From Polyangiaceae bacterium (GTDB taxonomy: Bacteria > Myxococcota_A > Polyangia > Polyangiales > Polyangiaceae): a stretch of 62,242 nucleotides of DNA. A program made the translations under genes and the position numbers. Below the pieces are notes generated by a model. The model saw only the letters and a program-made list of their open reading frames with translations, searched no databases and was not told the origin of the DNA. The stretch's first letter is position 1; the number at the start of each line of letters is the position of its first letter. This document shows positions 17,329 through 30,261 of the stretch, in pieces. The stretch covers positions 1 through 62,242 of the forward strand of contig JAKLKA010000029.1 in assembly GCA_023150915.1 (NCBI GenBank). Direction: 5' to 3'.

Positions 17329-18644
17329 TTCTTGGGCTGACAGACCAGCTTGGCCAGACGGATGAGCGGAGGGTTGGACTGGCTCCAGACGACCACGTCG
17401 AACGCGCCGCTCGGCCCGAAAGGCACGGCGTCCGCGACGGACGTGTCGGAGAGGTTCTTCGGCTTGGTCAGCTGCTGGAAAACAATCGGGGTGCCCGAGC
17501 GGTCGAACTTCAGGAAGCGGACGTGCTGGTCGTCGACGGTGACGCCAGCGCTGACCAGCGAGACGGGACCGGCGGCCATGTGCTCGAGCCTGGGAAAGTT
17601 CTCGTAGCCGGAGATCTCGAGCACCTGGGCGTACTGCGTCTTGTCGTCGAGCTTTCCGTAGTCGCTGACCTCGAAGGTCCCCGCGTACACGGCGCCGACG
17701 AAGCTCTTCAGATCGACACGCGCGGGCATGATCAGCGTCCCGCCTTTCGGGTGCGGGAAGATCCCGAGCATCGACGCCATCTCGCCGCTGCCCGCGAGGT
17801 CCAGCTTCTTCAGCTTCCAGCTCTTGGGGCTTCCGTGGGCGAAGAGCCCGTCGTCGAGCGCGATCAGGAACTCGCCGTCGTGCCTCAGCCCGCGCACGCG
17901 ATACGCGGGGGAATCGGGGCCCTGGATCGGCCCGCTGGTCACGGGATCGAACGAGCCGTTTCCACCCAGGTAGACGTAACGGTTCGTGCCGGCCGTGTTC
18001 TGGCACGTGAGAACGTAGTCGTCGGTGGTCCAGCCCTCTTCGAAGGCAAGCTGGCGCGGATACCCGACTGGGCCATGGCACTCGGTGGGGGTGGGCGTCG
18101 CAAAGTCCATGGGGGGGACGTTCGGGTTGACGCCGGTCGGGGTGAGCTCGAAGCGCAGCTTGACGATGTCGCCCTCGCGGAAACCCCACAGGTAGAGGAA
18201 GCTCTGGTCCGCGTAGCCGTCGGCGATGGTGAAATGCCCGGAGAAAACGACGGTCTGCATCGAGCCCGGCGAGCCCTCGCTGTCGCGATGGGTGCGCACC
18301 ACCACGCCGAAGTTGCCACCGCCAGCGATGTAGCTGGCGGCGGCGAACACCATGTTGGGGTCGTGGCGCGACCGAATCACCCGCGCCGACTTGAGCTCGA
18401 GCTTCTTCCCATAGAGGTCGCCCTCCGAGATCATGTCCCTGTCGGCCAACTCGGCGCACACGAAAGGAACCGCCGCGTCGGGCCCGCCGTCGCTCGAACC
18501 GGCGGACCCGGCAGCGCCGGCAGCGCCGCCGGACCCCGCCTGGCCACCGCTCGACCCCGCCGGCGCATCTTCGAACTCGTCGAGCCCGAGCAGGCTGGAG
18601 CAGCCGGCCAGCGCAAGCACCAGGGGGAGAAGACGTGCTCTCAC
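17325..18644 (-). CDS. Hypothetical Gly/Ser-tethered lipoprotein
   Basis: About 439 residues from the GTG chosen here, which has AAGGG five bases upstream and gives a compact signal (VRARLLPLVLALAGCSS). A GTG eight codons earlier (18668) is possible but would overlap the previous gene. After the lipobox comes a Gly/Ser/Ala tether, then ~370 residues rich in short beta-strands (VVFSGHFTIADGYADQSFLYLWG, VRFLKFDRSGTP), consistent with a beta-propeller. No catalytic motif. It is coupled by ATGA to the glycoside hydrolase, so they may act on the same surface substrate. Confidence 0.72.
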   Translation of the reverse strand: MRARLLPLVLALAGCSSLLGLDEFEDAPAGSSGGQAGSGGAAGAAGSAGSSDGGPDAAVPFVCAELADRDMISEGDLYGKKLELKSARVIRSRHDPNMVFAAASYIAGGGNFGVVVRTHRDSEGSPGSMQTVVFSGHFTIADGYADQSFLYLWGFREGDIVKLRFELTPTGVNPNVPPMDFATPTPTECHGPVGYPRQLAFEEGWTTDDYVLTCQNTAGTNRYVYLGGNGSFDPVTSGPIQGPDSPAYRVRGLRHDGEFLIALDDGLFAHGSPKSWKLKKLDLAGSGEMASMLGIFPHPKGGTLIMPARVDLKSFVGAVYAGTFEVSDYGKLDDKTQYAQVLEISGYENFPRLEHMAAGPVSLVSAGVTVDDQHVRFLKFDRSGTPIVFQQLTKPKNLSDTSVADAVPFGPSGAFDVVVWSQSNPPLIRLAKLVCQPKK

Positions 18645-18657
18645 GCTGGCCCTTCGG

Positions 18658-19717
18658 CTAGAAGCCACCCGAAACGAACAGACCGGCGTTTTTCCGATCG
18701 ACGAACGGCGCCACGCGCACCGCGCTTTGCTGCCGACGCGCCAACGCGGCTGCCTCGCGATTCGAGGGGGCCGTGGCCAGAAGCACGATGCCCGCCCCCA
18801 AGGCCGCCACCCCCACGCCGATCCCGATGGTGGAGATCAGCGCCTTGCCTTTCGCCGAGTCGATCTCGTCCCGGCCGGCAGACGTGCACTTCTTGTCGGG
18901 GCAGAGCGTGTCGTCGTTCTCGGCGTCGCTGGCCTGCTTGCTGGCGGCGTAGCCGAAGTATCCGCCGGCGATCAGCCCGACGGCGCCGATGCCGGTCAGC
19001 ACGTAGCCGAACGTCTTGGCCGAGCTGCCGCCCTTGCTGGTGTCGGCGGTGACGCCGGCGCCGGCGGCCGCGCCGGCGCCCGGGTCGGCAGAGGGCTCGC
19101 CGGGGGCCGCCGGCGGGGGGGCGGCCACGGGGGTCGCCTCGGCGCCCTTCTCGAGCTCGGGGATCTGGACCGAGGCGTTGTCCTTCTGCTTGCCGACCGT
19201 GACCTTGCTCTTCCACGTCTTGTGGCCGGGCGCGCTGGCTTCTATCTCGTGCTCGCCGGGGTCGACCGGAGACGCCGTGCCGAGCGCGTCGACGCTGATT
19301 GCGACGCCGTTGCGCTTGACCACCAGGCCTTCGATCGCCGTGGCCGGGGGCTTGATCTCGAGCCGCGAGAGCAGCGGCTCGATAGCGGTGGCGCGAGCGG
19401 CAGCGGCCGACTCTTGTTCGGTGCGAGACATGTTCCGCGCCAGTGACTCTGCCTCTTTGTAGTTGGCCCAGGCGGTCGCCGTCTTGCCGCGGGCCTCGTT
19501 GCACTTGCCCAGGTTGATCAGCGTGCCGGGCGACGGATCTTGCCGCTGGCTGGCGTCGAACTTCGAGCACGCTGCGTCCAGCTTGCCGGCATCGAACAGC
19601 TTGCGCCCTTCTTGGAACAGGGTCTCGGCCAGCGCCTTGTCGCCAGCGTGGGCCACCCCCGACCCGGCAACGACAGCGAAGCAGAGCGCGGCGGAAGCGA
19701 GAGCGGGGCGCACGGTG

Positions 19718-19737
<20 letters not shown>
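18658..19737 (-). CDS. TPR-like/PEGA-type protein with C-terminal membrane helices
   Basis: 359 residues. A Sec signal peptide (cleavage after AHA) is followed by a helical TPR-like region (ALAETLFQEGRKLFDAGKLDAACSKFDASQRQDPSPGTLINLGKCNEARG). A beta segment around residues 140-190 (VVKRNGVAISV...VDPGEHEIEASAPGHKTW) is like a PEGA domain. A Pro/Ala linker and two hydrophobic helices follow. This architecture is very common next to protein kinases in myxobacteria. It overlaps the kinase gene by 20 bases, so the two probably form one transcription unit; it may be a partner or target of the kinase. Confidence 0.8.
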
Positions 19738-21193
<1,456 letters not shown>

Positions 21194-21276
21194 GACTCGA
21201 CCCCACGAGATAATGGACGCGGCACGCCAGCGCGGCAAGAACCACGCGCCGCCCCCGGGCATTTGCCAGCGTTTTT

Positions 21277-22205
21277 TCAGTCGCGCGAGCGGACGAAACC
21301 CCAGCCGAATCGGCCCTTGATGCACAAGTGCCCACCGGTCACCTCGCTGTCGTGCGGCGAGGTGGCCTTCACGATGCGGCCGCCTTGGGCATGCAGGGTG
21401 ATCACGCACCCGACTCCGCAGTACGAGCAGACGGTGTCGGTCTGGCTCTGTTGCGCCTCGTCCCACTGGCCGGCAGCGCGCAGCTGGTGCTCGCTCTGGA
21501 ACATCAACGCGCCGGTGGGACACACGCCGATGCAGTTGCCACAGAACACGCAGGCCGAGTCGGGCAGCGGCACGTCGAGCTCGGTGGAGATGCGCGCGTC
21601 GAAACCCCGCCCGGCGACCGCGATGGCGAAGGTGTTCTGCGCGTCGGCGCCGCACGCCTCGACGCACTTGTAGCAGAGCATGCACTTGCCCAGGTCGCGC
21701 ACGAACAGCGGGTTGTCGAGCTTGACGGGCTGAGCCACGGTTTCTGCGGCGCCCGGCCGAGGCGCCGCGTGATGCCCGGGCTGACGGCGCTCGCGCTCGC
21801 CCCGTTCGGCGGCGGGCGCCGGGGGCCCGAAGCGATCGGGCCGCGCGCCGAAGCGCTCCACGAACGAGCTCGCCTCGGGGGCCGTCGACAGGTCGACGCT
21901 GGACGCCAAAAGCTCCATCACCAGGCGCCGAGCCAGGCGCACGCGCTCGCTGTCGGTCTTGACCACCATGCCGGCCTCGGCCCGGCGCGAGCACGAGGGG
22001 ACCAGCGTGCGCGCGCCCTCGACCTCGACCACGCACACGCGACACACGTTCACCGGCGTGAGGTTCGGTGCATGGCACAGGGTGGGCACGTCGATGCCGA
22101 GCTGCCGGCATGCATCGAGCAGCGAGGCGCCCTCGGGCACGCTGACCGTTCGGCCGTCGATGCTGAGCTCGAGGGCCCGGGCCGGCGCCAGCGGCAGGCG
22201 CACCG

Positions 22206-22209
<4 letters not shown>
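21277..22209 (-). CDS. NuoG-like Fe-S subunit of formate dehydrogenase carrying the displaced [4Fe-4S] domain of the catalytic subunit
   Basis: 310 residues from a GTG overlapping the stop of the NuoEF gene (GTGA). Residues 1-75 are a [2Fe-2S] domain (Cys45, Cys56, Cys59, Cys73). Residues 170-235 hold two ferredoxin-type [4Fe-4S] sites (Cys176/179/182/186 and Cys220/223/226/230). The His-Cys cluster usual between them is not seen. Residues 260-310 are the start of a molybdopterin oxidoreductase: CSYCGVGC, then Cys296 and Lys298 in LCIKGRFG. That block belongs on the N-terminus of the catalytic subunit, yet the chain stops right after it. It must therefore act in trans with the selenoprotein subunit. 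Confidence 0.9.
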
Positions 22210-24008
<1,799 letters not shown>

Positions 24009-24027
24009 GGCTCGACGATACTCCGAG

Positions 24028-25917
24028 TCAGACCCGTTCGATACACACTGCGGCGGCCTTGAACTCGGCCGTTCCGCTCTTGGGGTCGGTGGCGTCGATG
24101 GTCAGCGTGTTGGTGTCGACCTGGTCCGGGAAGTGGAAGGTCATGAACACCAGGCCTGGCTGCAGGCCACCGTCGATCCGGACGGGGGCCACCACCGAGC
24201 CGCGCCGCGAGCGGACGCGCACGGCCTCGCCCGCGGCCACGCCGAGGCGGCGGGCGTCGTCCGGGTGCAGGTCGATGGTCTCGCCCTGACGTCGGGGTGA
24301 GGCCATGGCGCCGCTTTGCACGCCGGTGTTGTACGAGTCGAGGCGGCGCCCCGTGGTCAAGCGCAGCGGGAACTCGTCGCTCAGCACGTCGACCGGCGGC
24401 GCTGGGGCGACCACGGTGAACGGCGCCCGCGGGCCGCGCACGGGTTCTTCCCACAGGCGGCCGTGCAAGAAGCTCTCGCCCGGGTGGCCTTCGTCCGGGC
24501 ACGGCCACTGGATGCCGCCCAGCTCCTCGAGCCGGCGATAGCTCATTCCTGCGTGCATCGGGCTGAGCGCGCGGACTTCGTCCCAGATCTGTTCGGCGGT
24601 GGGGTTGCCCAGGTCGCGGCCCATGCGCCTTGCCAGCTCGCAGAGGATCTCGACGTCGTCCCGCGCGCCCGCCGGCGGCGCCACGGCGCGGCGCACCCGC
24701 TGCACCCGACGCTCGCTGTTGGTCACCGTTCCTTCCGCCTCGCACCACGCAGCGGTAGCCGGCAGCACCACGTCGGCCAGCTGAGCCGTCTTGGTCAGGA
24801 AGATGTCTTGCGCGACGATGAACTCGAGGCCGGAGAGCAGGCGCGTCGCGCGCTGCGAATCCGCCTCGGACTGCGCGGGGTTCTCACCCAGCACGTACAG
24901 GCAGTGCAGCTCGCCCCGCTCCATGGCCTCGAACATCTGGGTCAGGTGCCAGCCCTTCTTGGGGGGGATGGTGCAGCTCCACGCGCGCTCGAACTTCGCG
25001 CGCACCGCGTCGTCCTCGACGTCCTGAAAGCCCGCCAGCTTGTGGGGCAGCGCGCCCATGTCTCCCCCGCCCTGCACGTTGTTCTGTCCGCGCAGCGGGT
25101 TCAGCCCCGAACCCGGGCGACCCACGTGACCGGTGAGCAGGGCCAGGTTGATCAACGCGAACACGTTGTCGACGGCGTTGTGGTGTTCGGTGATCCCCAG
25201 CGTCCAGCACAGCTGCGCCCGATCGGCGCGCGCATAGTCGCGGGCCAGATCGACGATCAGCTGGGCGGGCACGCCGGTCTCGCGCTCGGCGCGCTCGAGG
25301 GTGAAGCCCGCCAGGTGCTCGGCGAAGGCGTCGAAGCCCGCCGTGGCCCGGCGGACGAACGTCTGATTCACCAGACCCTCTTCGACGATCACCCGCGCCA
25401 CGGCGTTGGCCAACGTGATGTCGGTCCCCACTTGCAGCGGCAGGTGTCCGTCGGCCCATCGCGCCGAGGCGGTCCGGCGCGGATCGACCACATACAGCTT
25501 GGCGCCGCGGTGGATGGCGGCCAGAACGTGGTGAAAGAAGATGGGGTGCGTGTCGCGGGCGTTCGAGCCCCAGAGCACGATCACGTCCGCCTGCTCGACC
25601 TCGCGATACGAGCCCGTGCCGCCACCCGCTCCGAAGACCGTCGCCAGACCGACGACGCTGGGGGCGTGTCACGTTCGATTGCAGCTGTCGATGTTGTTGC
25701 TGCCGATGACCGCGCGCGCCAGCTTCTGCGCGATGAAGTTGACCTCGTTGGTCGCCTTCGAGCAGCTGAACATCCCGAAGCTCTGGGGCCCGTGGCGCTG
25801 AACCGAAGCGCCAAGCCCCGCGGCCGCGGCCTCGAGCGCTTCGTCCCAGCCGGCAGCACGGAGCGATCCGCCCTGCTTGATCAGCGGCTCAGTCAGGCGT
25901 TCTAAGGAGCGCGACAA
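24028..25917 (-). CDS. fdhA: Formate dehydrogenase catalytic subunit, selenoprotein, lacking its N-terminal [4Fe-4S] domain
   Basis: 629 residues if the in-frame TGA at 25669-25671 is read as selenocysteine (residue 83). The context NNIDSCNRT-U-HAPSVVGL matches the active site of Sec-dependent FDHs (E. coli FdhF has a similar R-V-U-H-G-P-S-V). Downstream, VIVLWGSNARDTHP and NVQGGGDMGALP are bis-MGD-binding segments. The start is TTG with SD AGAGGTG. A TGA lies two codons upstream in frame, so the CxxCxxxC domain cannot be part of this chain. It begins SRSLERLTEPLI, the exact continuation of the end of the NuoG-like gene. Standard gene calling would break this into two ORFs. Confidence 0.92.
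25639..25657 (-). promoter_or_regulatory. Bacterial SECIS-like hairpin of fdhA
   Basis: Eleven bases after the TGA the mRNA can form a 7-bp stem, CGUCGUC with GGCGACG, closed by the loop GGUCU. E. coli fdhF, as I recall it, has its SECIS stem 11 bases after UGA and a loop containing GGUCU at the same offset (nt 19-23 after UGA). The GU in the loop is the SelB-binding feature. Confidence 0.8.
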
Positions 25918-25937
25918 AATTCACCTCTCGCTTCAAA

Positions 25938-25967
25938 ATCATACGGGCGGGTGGCTGCGATCGCCAA
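25938..25967 (-). promoter_or_regulatory. Candidate sigma-70 promoter of the fdh operon
   Basis: On the minus strand TTGGCG (-35, 25962-25967) and TATGAT (-10, 25938-25943) are separated by 18 bases. The start would be near 25931, leaving a very short leader holding the SD AGAGGTG. It sits in the 93-base gap shared with the divergent fibro-slime gene. Match is reasonable for a GC-rich genome; not proven. Confidence 0.5.
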
Positions 25968-26010
25968 GCCAGCGCTTGCGAGCGCTGGCAGACCGGCGGA
26001 AAATCCCGGC

Positions 26011-27066
26011 ATGTCACCCTCACCCGCCTGGTCTTCGTCCTCGACGGCAACTCTCCGAGGCTCGCTGGCGGCGCTCGCAGCCAGCTTGGGCTTGGTGGTC
26101 GCGTGCGGCTCGGACGACGGGGACGCTTCGGGGTCGGGCGGCGGCGGCGGGAAGGGCGGCAGCGGTGGCGGGGGCGGCTCGCTCAACCTGGGCGGCAGTG
26201 CCGGGTCGGGGGCGAACGGCGGCGGGGGCAGCGGCGGCAGCGCCGCGGATGCCGGGCTGGGCTGCGGACAGGTCGTGGGAGTGGTGCGCGACTTCCGGGC
26301 GTCGCACCCGGACTTCGAGTGCAGCAAGGACAGCCCCGTGAAGGTGGTCGACCCCGACGCCAAGGACTGCGGGCCGTGGGATCCGGCCATCGTCGGGCCG
26401 CTGGGCAGCGCCATCGGGCCGAAGGGCAAACCGGTCTACGCCGGCGGTACGAAGACCCCGAGCACGACCGGGGCGACCCACTTCGACCAATGGTTCAACG
26501 ACGTCTCGGGCGTGAACGCCTCGAAGCAGGTGGTGTTTCAGCTGACTTCGTCGGGCAAGGGCACCTTCGTCTACGAGACCGACTTCTTCTTCCCGATCGA
26601 CGGACTGCTGTTCGACGCCGAGCCGGGCAACCCCGACAGCAACTTCTTCCCGTCGGATGACGGCAAGAAGCGGAACTTCCACTTCACCTACGAGCTGCAC
26701 ACCACCTTCCGCTACAAGGCCGGAAGCACCTTCTTGTTCCGGGGTGACGACGACGTGTTCGTGTACGTCGACGGCAAGCTGGCGGTGAACATCGGAGGCA
26801 TCCACGTCCCGATGGAGGGCAAGATCGACCTCGACAAGGGCCGGGTCGAGATCACCTCGCCCATGGGGTTCCCCAGCTTGAGCGTGAATGCCGGGCTGGG
26901 CTTCACCGAGTCGATCCCCGGGGGGGTCGCCGGCTCGGTCAATCTGGGGCTCACGGCCGGCCAGATCTATCCGATGGACTTCTTCTTCGCGGAGCGCAAC
27001 TGCTGCGCTTCGAACTTCCGGCTCGAGACGAACTTCGAGTTCGTGGACTGCGGGATCGTGAAATAG
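26011..27066 (+). CDS. Fibro-slime domain lipoprotein
   Basis: 351 residues from ATG 26011; an earlier in-frame start at 25951 would add 20 residues before the signal. The signal peptide ends GLVVACGS, followed by a ~50-residue Gly/Ser tether. The C-terminal ~220 residues match the fibro-slime domain, first named in Dictyostelium and Fibrobacter surface proteins and related to PA14 folds: TTFRYKAGSTFLFRGDDDVFVYVDGKLAVNIGG, then YPMDFFFAERNCCASNF. It is probably a surface carbohydrate-binding or adhesion protein. Divergent from the formate dehydrogenase operon. Confidence 0.87.
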   Translation: MSPSPAWSSSSTATLRGSLAALAASLGLVVACGSDDGDASGSGGGGGKGGSGGGGGSLNLGGSAGSGANGGGGSGGSAADAGLGCGQVVGVVRDFRASHPDFECSKDSPVKVVDPDAKDCGPWDPAIVGPLGSAIGPKGKPVYAGGTKTPSTTGATHFDQWFNDVSGVNASKQVVFQLTSSGKGTFVYETDFFFPIDGLLFDAEPGNPDSNFFPSDDGKKRNFHFTYELHTTFRYKAGSTFLFRGDDDVFVYVDGKLAVNIGGIHVPMEGKIDLDKGRVEITSPMGFPSLSVNAGLGFTESIPGGVAGSVNLGLTAGQIYPMDFFFAERNCCASNFRLETNFEFVDCGIVK

Positions 27067-27105
27067 GGCTCGCGACCCGGAGCGCAGATCCACTAGCTTT
27101 CCACC

Positions 27106-27684
27106 GTGGACTGGGGAACTCGCATCTTCTGGAGCCTGGTCGCCGTCTTGCTCGGCGCTTCGGTGTTCTTCGCGCAGGGCGCAGAGGCGCAGCGATCGCT
27201 GGCGAAGGCCGCCGAGGCCACGCTCGAGACCGGTGATCTGGTCAAGGTGATCCAGGTCGTCGACGGCGACTCGCTGGTCGCCGAGAACGAGGGTGGCGCC
27301 AAGGTGGGCATCCGCATCTTGGGAATCAAGGCGCTGGCTCGAACGCCCGAGCGGGACCCGGCGGCGCGATTCGGCCGCGACGCGGTGGCGGCCCTCGAGA
27401 AGCTGGTGAAAGAAGAGCCGGTGCGCGTGCTGGTGCACTCGCAGGGTAAGGACCGACACGGCCGCACGCTCGCGACCTTGTTCGTCGGCGACGAAGACGT
27501 CGGGCTCGCGCTCGTCAAGCAGGGCCTGGCCCTGGCCTACACCGTGTACCCGGTGCCCACCATGCAGCTCTATCTGGACGCCCAAGACGACGCGCAGGCG
27601 GCCGAGCGCGGGCTGTGGGCAGACGCAGAGATGGCGACCCGGGCGCGGCAGATGTCTCGGGAGTGGAGCAGGGCAGCGAAATGA
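27106..27684 (+). CDS. Staphylococcal nuclease-like (thermonuclease) protein
   Basis: 192 residues from GTG. The N-terminal hydrophobic segment (IFWSLVAVLLGASVFFAQG) acts as signal or anchor, placing the domain outside the cytoplasm. SNase signatures are VVDGDSLVAEN, RILGIK, FGRDAVAALEKLV, DRHGRTLATLFVGDEDVGLALVKQGLA and ERGLWAD. The first active-site Arg position reads RILGIKALAR, so the calcium-binding Asp of the classical R-x-x-G-I-D motif is Lys here; activity is therefore uncertain. Its stop overlaps the ATG of the K+ channel gene (ATGA). Confidence 0.83.
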   Translation: MDWGTRIFWSLVAVLLGASVFFAQGAEAQRSLAKAAEATLETGDLVKVIQVVDGDSLVAENEGGAKVGIRILGIKALARTPERDPAARFGRDAVAALEKLVKEEPVRVLVHSQGKDRHGRTLATLFVGDEDVGLALVKQGLALAYTVYPVPTMQLYLDAQDDAQAAERGLWADAEMATRARQMSREWSRAAK

Positions 27685-28724
27685 AGCCGGTCGCACGCCT
27701 GGCCAAGCAGCGCATGCTCCGCCACCCGCCCGCGGCGCTTCGCGTGGCGGTCTTGATGCTCAGCATCCTCGCCTATGGCACCACCGGGTTCTTGTACTTC
27801 GAGCTGCCCGAGAACCCGAGCCTGACCTGGCTCGATGGTGCCTGGTACTCGATCGTCACCATGAGCACGGTCGGCTACGGGGACTTCTTCCCGAAGACCC
27901 CGGGGGGCCGCCTGATCGTGGCGCTGCCGCTCATGGGTTTCGGCGTCAGCCTGCTCGGATACGTGCTTTCACTGGTGGCCAGCGCCCTGGTCCAAGCCAA
28001 GAACAAGGAGCTGCACGGTATGGCCTCGCTCTCTCTCGAAGGGCAATTGGTGATCATCAACTTCCCCGGCCTGAGCAAGGTCGAACGGGTGCTCGACGAG
28101 CTCGCCGCCGACCCGGCCTTCGGGGGGCGCGACGTGGTGCTGATCGACGAGGACCTGGCCGAAATCCCTCCGGAGCTGGCGTCGCGCGGGGTGCGCTTCG
28201 TGCGCGGCAACCCCACGCGCGACGAGACCCTCTCGCGCGCCGCCATCGATCATGCCGAGTACGTGGTGGTGCTGGCCAAACACCCCGGGAACCCCCACTC
28301 GGACGACCAGAACGTGGCCATCACGCTGGCCATCGAGGCCCGCAAGCACAAGGTGCACTCGGTGGTCGAGTGCGTGGACTATTCCGCGCAGGAGCTGCTG
28401 AAGAAGGCCGGCTGCGACGCCATCGTGTGCACGTCGCGTTTCGACGCGCACTTCTTGTCGAACGAGCTGCTCAATCCCGGCGTGCAAGAGGTCGTGGACG
28501 AGCTGACCACCAACCTGCGCGGCCAGCAGATCTACATCTCTACCATCGAGCGCAGCGACGGCATCAGCTATACGAAGGTGGCCGAGCACTGCAAGAAGCA
28601 CGGTCACATCGCCATCGGGGCGCGGATCGGCGGCACGAAAGAGCTGAACATCAGCGATGACCGAAAGCTCGCCAAGGGCGACGCGGTGATCAGCATCGGC
28701 GCCGAGCGCATTCCACCCTTGTGA
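27681..28724 (+). CDS. Two-TM potassium channel with RCK/TrkA-N domain
   Basis: 347 residues. Helix 1 (AVLMLSILAYGTTGFLYF), pore helix, selectivity filter TVGYGD (residues 63-68) and helix 2 (PLMGFGVSLLGYVLSLVASALV) make a Kch/MthK-like pore. The cytoplasmic part has a Rossmann-like RCK domain (LVIINFPGLSKVERVLDEL ... VVLIDED) and a C-terminal TrkA-C-like part (ISTIERSDGISYTKVAEHCKKHG). The Gly-rich nucleotide loop is poor (NFPGLSK), so ligand gating may differ from the usual. Coupled to the upstream nuclease by ATGA. Confidence 0.92.
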   Translation: MKPVARLAKQRMLRHPPAALRVAVLMLSILAYGTTGFLYFELPENPSLTWLDGAWYSIVTMSTVGYGDFFPKTPGGRLIVALPLMGFGVSLLGYVLSLVASALVQAKNKELHGMASLSLEGQLVIINFPGLSKVERVLDELAADPAFGGRDVVLIDEDLAEIPPELASRGVRFVRGNPTRDETLSRAAIDHAEYVVVLAKHPGNPHSDDQNVAITLAIEARKHKVHSVVECVDYSAQELLKKAGCDAIVCTSRFDAHFLSNELLNPGVQEVVDELTTNLRGQQIYISTIERSDGISYTKVAEHCKKHGHIAIGARIGGTKELNISDDRKLAKGDAVISIGAERIPPL

Positions 28725-28737
28725 GGGCCAGGTCGTC

Positions 28738-30261
28738 GTGACGCTTCGCATCGCCTACGCACGCATCATGCAAGAGAGCCACCCGCTCTCGCCCGTGCAC
28801 ACCACCCTCGACGACTTCCGCTCGACCCACTTCCTCGACGGCGCCGCGCTGGCCCAGGCCACCACGCCGCGGGGCCACGAGGTGCCCGGGTTCTTGCGCA
28901 ACGCCGAGCTCAGCGGCTTCATCCGGGCCAGCCAGCAGCTGGGGGGCGTCGAGCCGGTGCCCACGTTCAGCGCGTGGACCGCGTCGGGCGGGCCGCTGGC
29001 CCGGGAATGCTTCGACCAGCTTCGCGAACGGCTGGTCGATGCGCTCAGGGGCGCGGGTCGCATCGACGGGCTCTATCTGTGCCTGCACGGCGCGATGTGC
29101 GCCGAAGGCATCGTGGACGCCGACTCGCGGCTGATCGAGGCCGCGCGCAGCGTGCTGGGCGATCGCCCGATCGGCGTGTCCCACGACCTGCACGCCAACC
29201 TGACTCGCGATCGCGTGCGGCTGTCGGACGTGCTCTGTGCGTATCAGACCAACCCGCACCGCGATCACGTGAGCACCGGTTTTCGAACCGGCAGCCTGCT
29301 CATCCGGACGCTGAAGCGCGAAGTGAGCCCGCGCATGGCCTGGCGCAGCCTGCCAATGTTCTTGGGGGGCGGGCCCAACCTCGATTTCTGGCCGCCGCTT
29401 CGCAGCGTGATGCGACGCATGAAGCAGATCGCGAAGGCGCCCAGCATGCTCGACGCCTCGGTCTTGACGGTGCACCCGTTCAACGATCACCCTGAGCTGG
29501 GGTGGAGCACCTTGACCATTGCCGACGGTCGCAGCGACCTGGCCGAGGCGTACGCCGACGAGCTGGCCGAAGCGTGCTGGCGAGTCAGAAGGCAGCTGCC
29601 GCCCGAGTTCCTGAGCGCCAGCGAGGCCATCGAGCGTGCGCGGCGCTCGCGGCTGGCCCGACGCCTGGGCTGCGTGATGTTCGCCGACACCTCGGACGTG
29701 ACCACCGCCGGTGCGACCGGCGAGAACACGGCGCTCTTGCGCGCGCTGATCGAGCAGGGCTCGGACCTGCGCGCTTACGTTCCGCTGCGCGATCCGGCGG
29801 CGGTCGCCACCCTGTGGGAACACCCTGCCGGCAGCCACGTCGAGATCACGGTCGGGGGCAAGCTCGACCCGGCGCGCAACGCGCCGCTGCTGCTGCGGGG
29901 CAAGCTGCGTGTACGGCGCGAGGTGCACGGCTACAAGCGGGTGGCGGTGGTGGACGTGGGCAAGACCAGCGTGATCTTGACCGAAGGCCCCGCGCTGGCG
30001 TTCCAGCCGGCGCTGTACAAAGACGTCGGCCTCGATCCGCTCTCGGCCGACGTGGTCGTCGTGAAGAACTACTTCCCCTTCTTGCTCTACTTCTTGCCGT
30101 ACTACCGCAAGGTGTACTTCGTGAAGACCAAGGGCATCACCGACTGGGACGCCGTGCACGGGCTGCCCTTCGACGGCCCGATGTGGCCGCGGGACGACGT
30201 GTCCGACTGGCGCGAGCGCGATGCCAAGCGCCGCGCCCGCGTGGTACAAACCGCCGAATGA
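28738..30261 (+). CDS. M81-family (MlrC-like) metallopeptidase
   Basis: 507 residues from GTG, full length for the family. The N-terminus IAYARIMQESHPLSP and the metal-site stretches LCLHGAMCAEG, GVSHDLHANLT (Asp-x-His) and CAYQTNPHRDH match MlrC, the last enzyme of microcystin and nodularin breakdown. Most homologues act on other small peptides or amides, so microcystin degradation is not implied. It lies 13 bases after the channel gene and overlaps the next lipoprotein start (ATGA). Confidence 0.88.
   Translation: MTLRIAYARIMQESHPLSPVHTTLDDFRSTHFLDGAALAQATTPRGHEVPGFLRNAELSGFIRASQQLGGVEPVPTFSAWTASGGPLARECFDQLRERLVDALRGAGRIDGLYLCLHGAMCAEGIVDADSRLIEAARSVLGDRPIGVSHDLHANLTRDRVRLSDVLCAYQTNPHRDHVSTGFRTGSLLIRTLKREVSPRMAWRSLPMFLGGGPNLDFWPPLRSVMRRMKQIAKAPSMLDASVLTVHPFNDHPELGWSTLTIADGRSDLAEAYADELAEACWRVRRQLPPEFLSASEAIERARRSRLARRLGCVMFADTSDVTTAGATGENTALLRALIEQGSDLRAYVPLRDPAAVATLWEHPAGSHVEITVGGKLDPARNAPLLLRGKLRVRREVHGYKRVAVVDVGKTSVILTEGPALAFQPALYKDVGLDPLSADVVVVKNYFPFLLYFLPYYRKVYFVKTKGITDWDAVHGLPFDGPMWPRDDVSDWRERDAKRRARVVQTAE

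Noticed and set aside
15805-18459. A single 884-residue protein over the glycoside hydrolase and upstream lipoprotein
   Set aside because: The frame before 17328 is shadow sequence; an ATG overlapping the previous stop and a lipobox mark the true start.
25669-25671. The TGA could be a nonsense mutation making fdhA a pseudogene
   Set aside because: Homology runs uninterrupted on both sides in the same frame, the codon falls exactly at the Sec position of formate dehydrogenases, and a SECIS-like hairpin follows.
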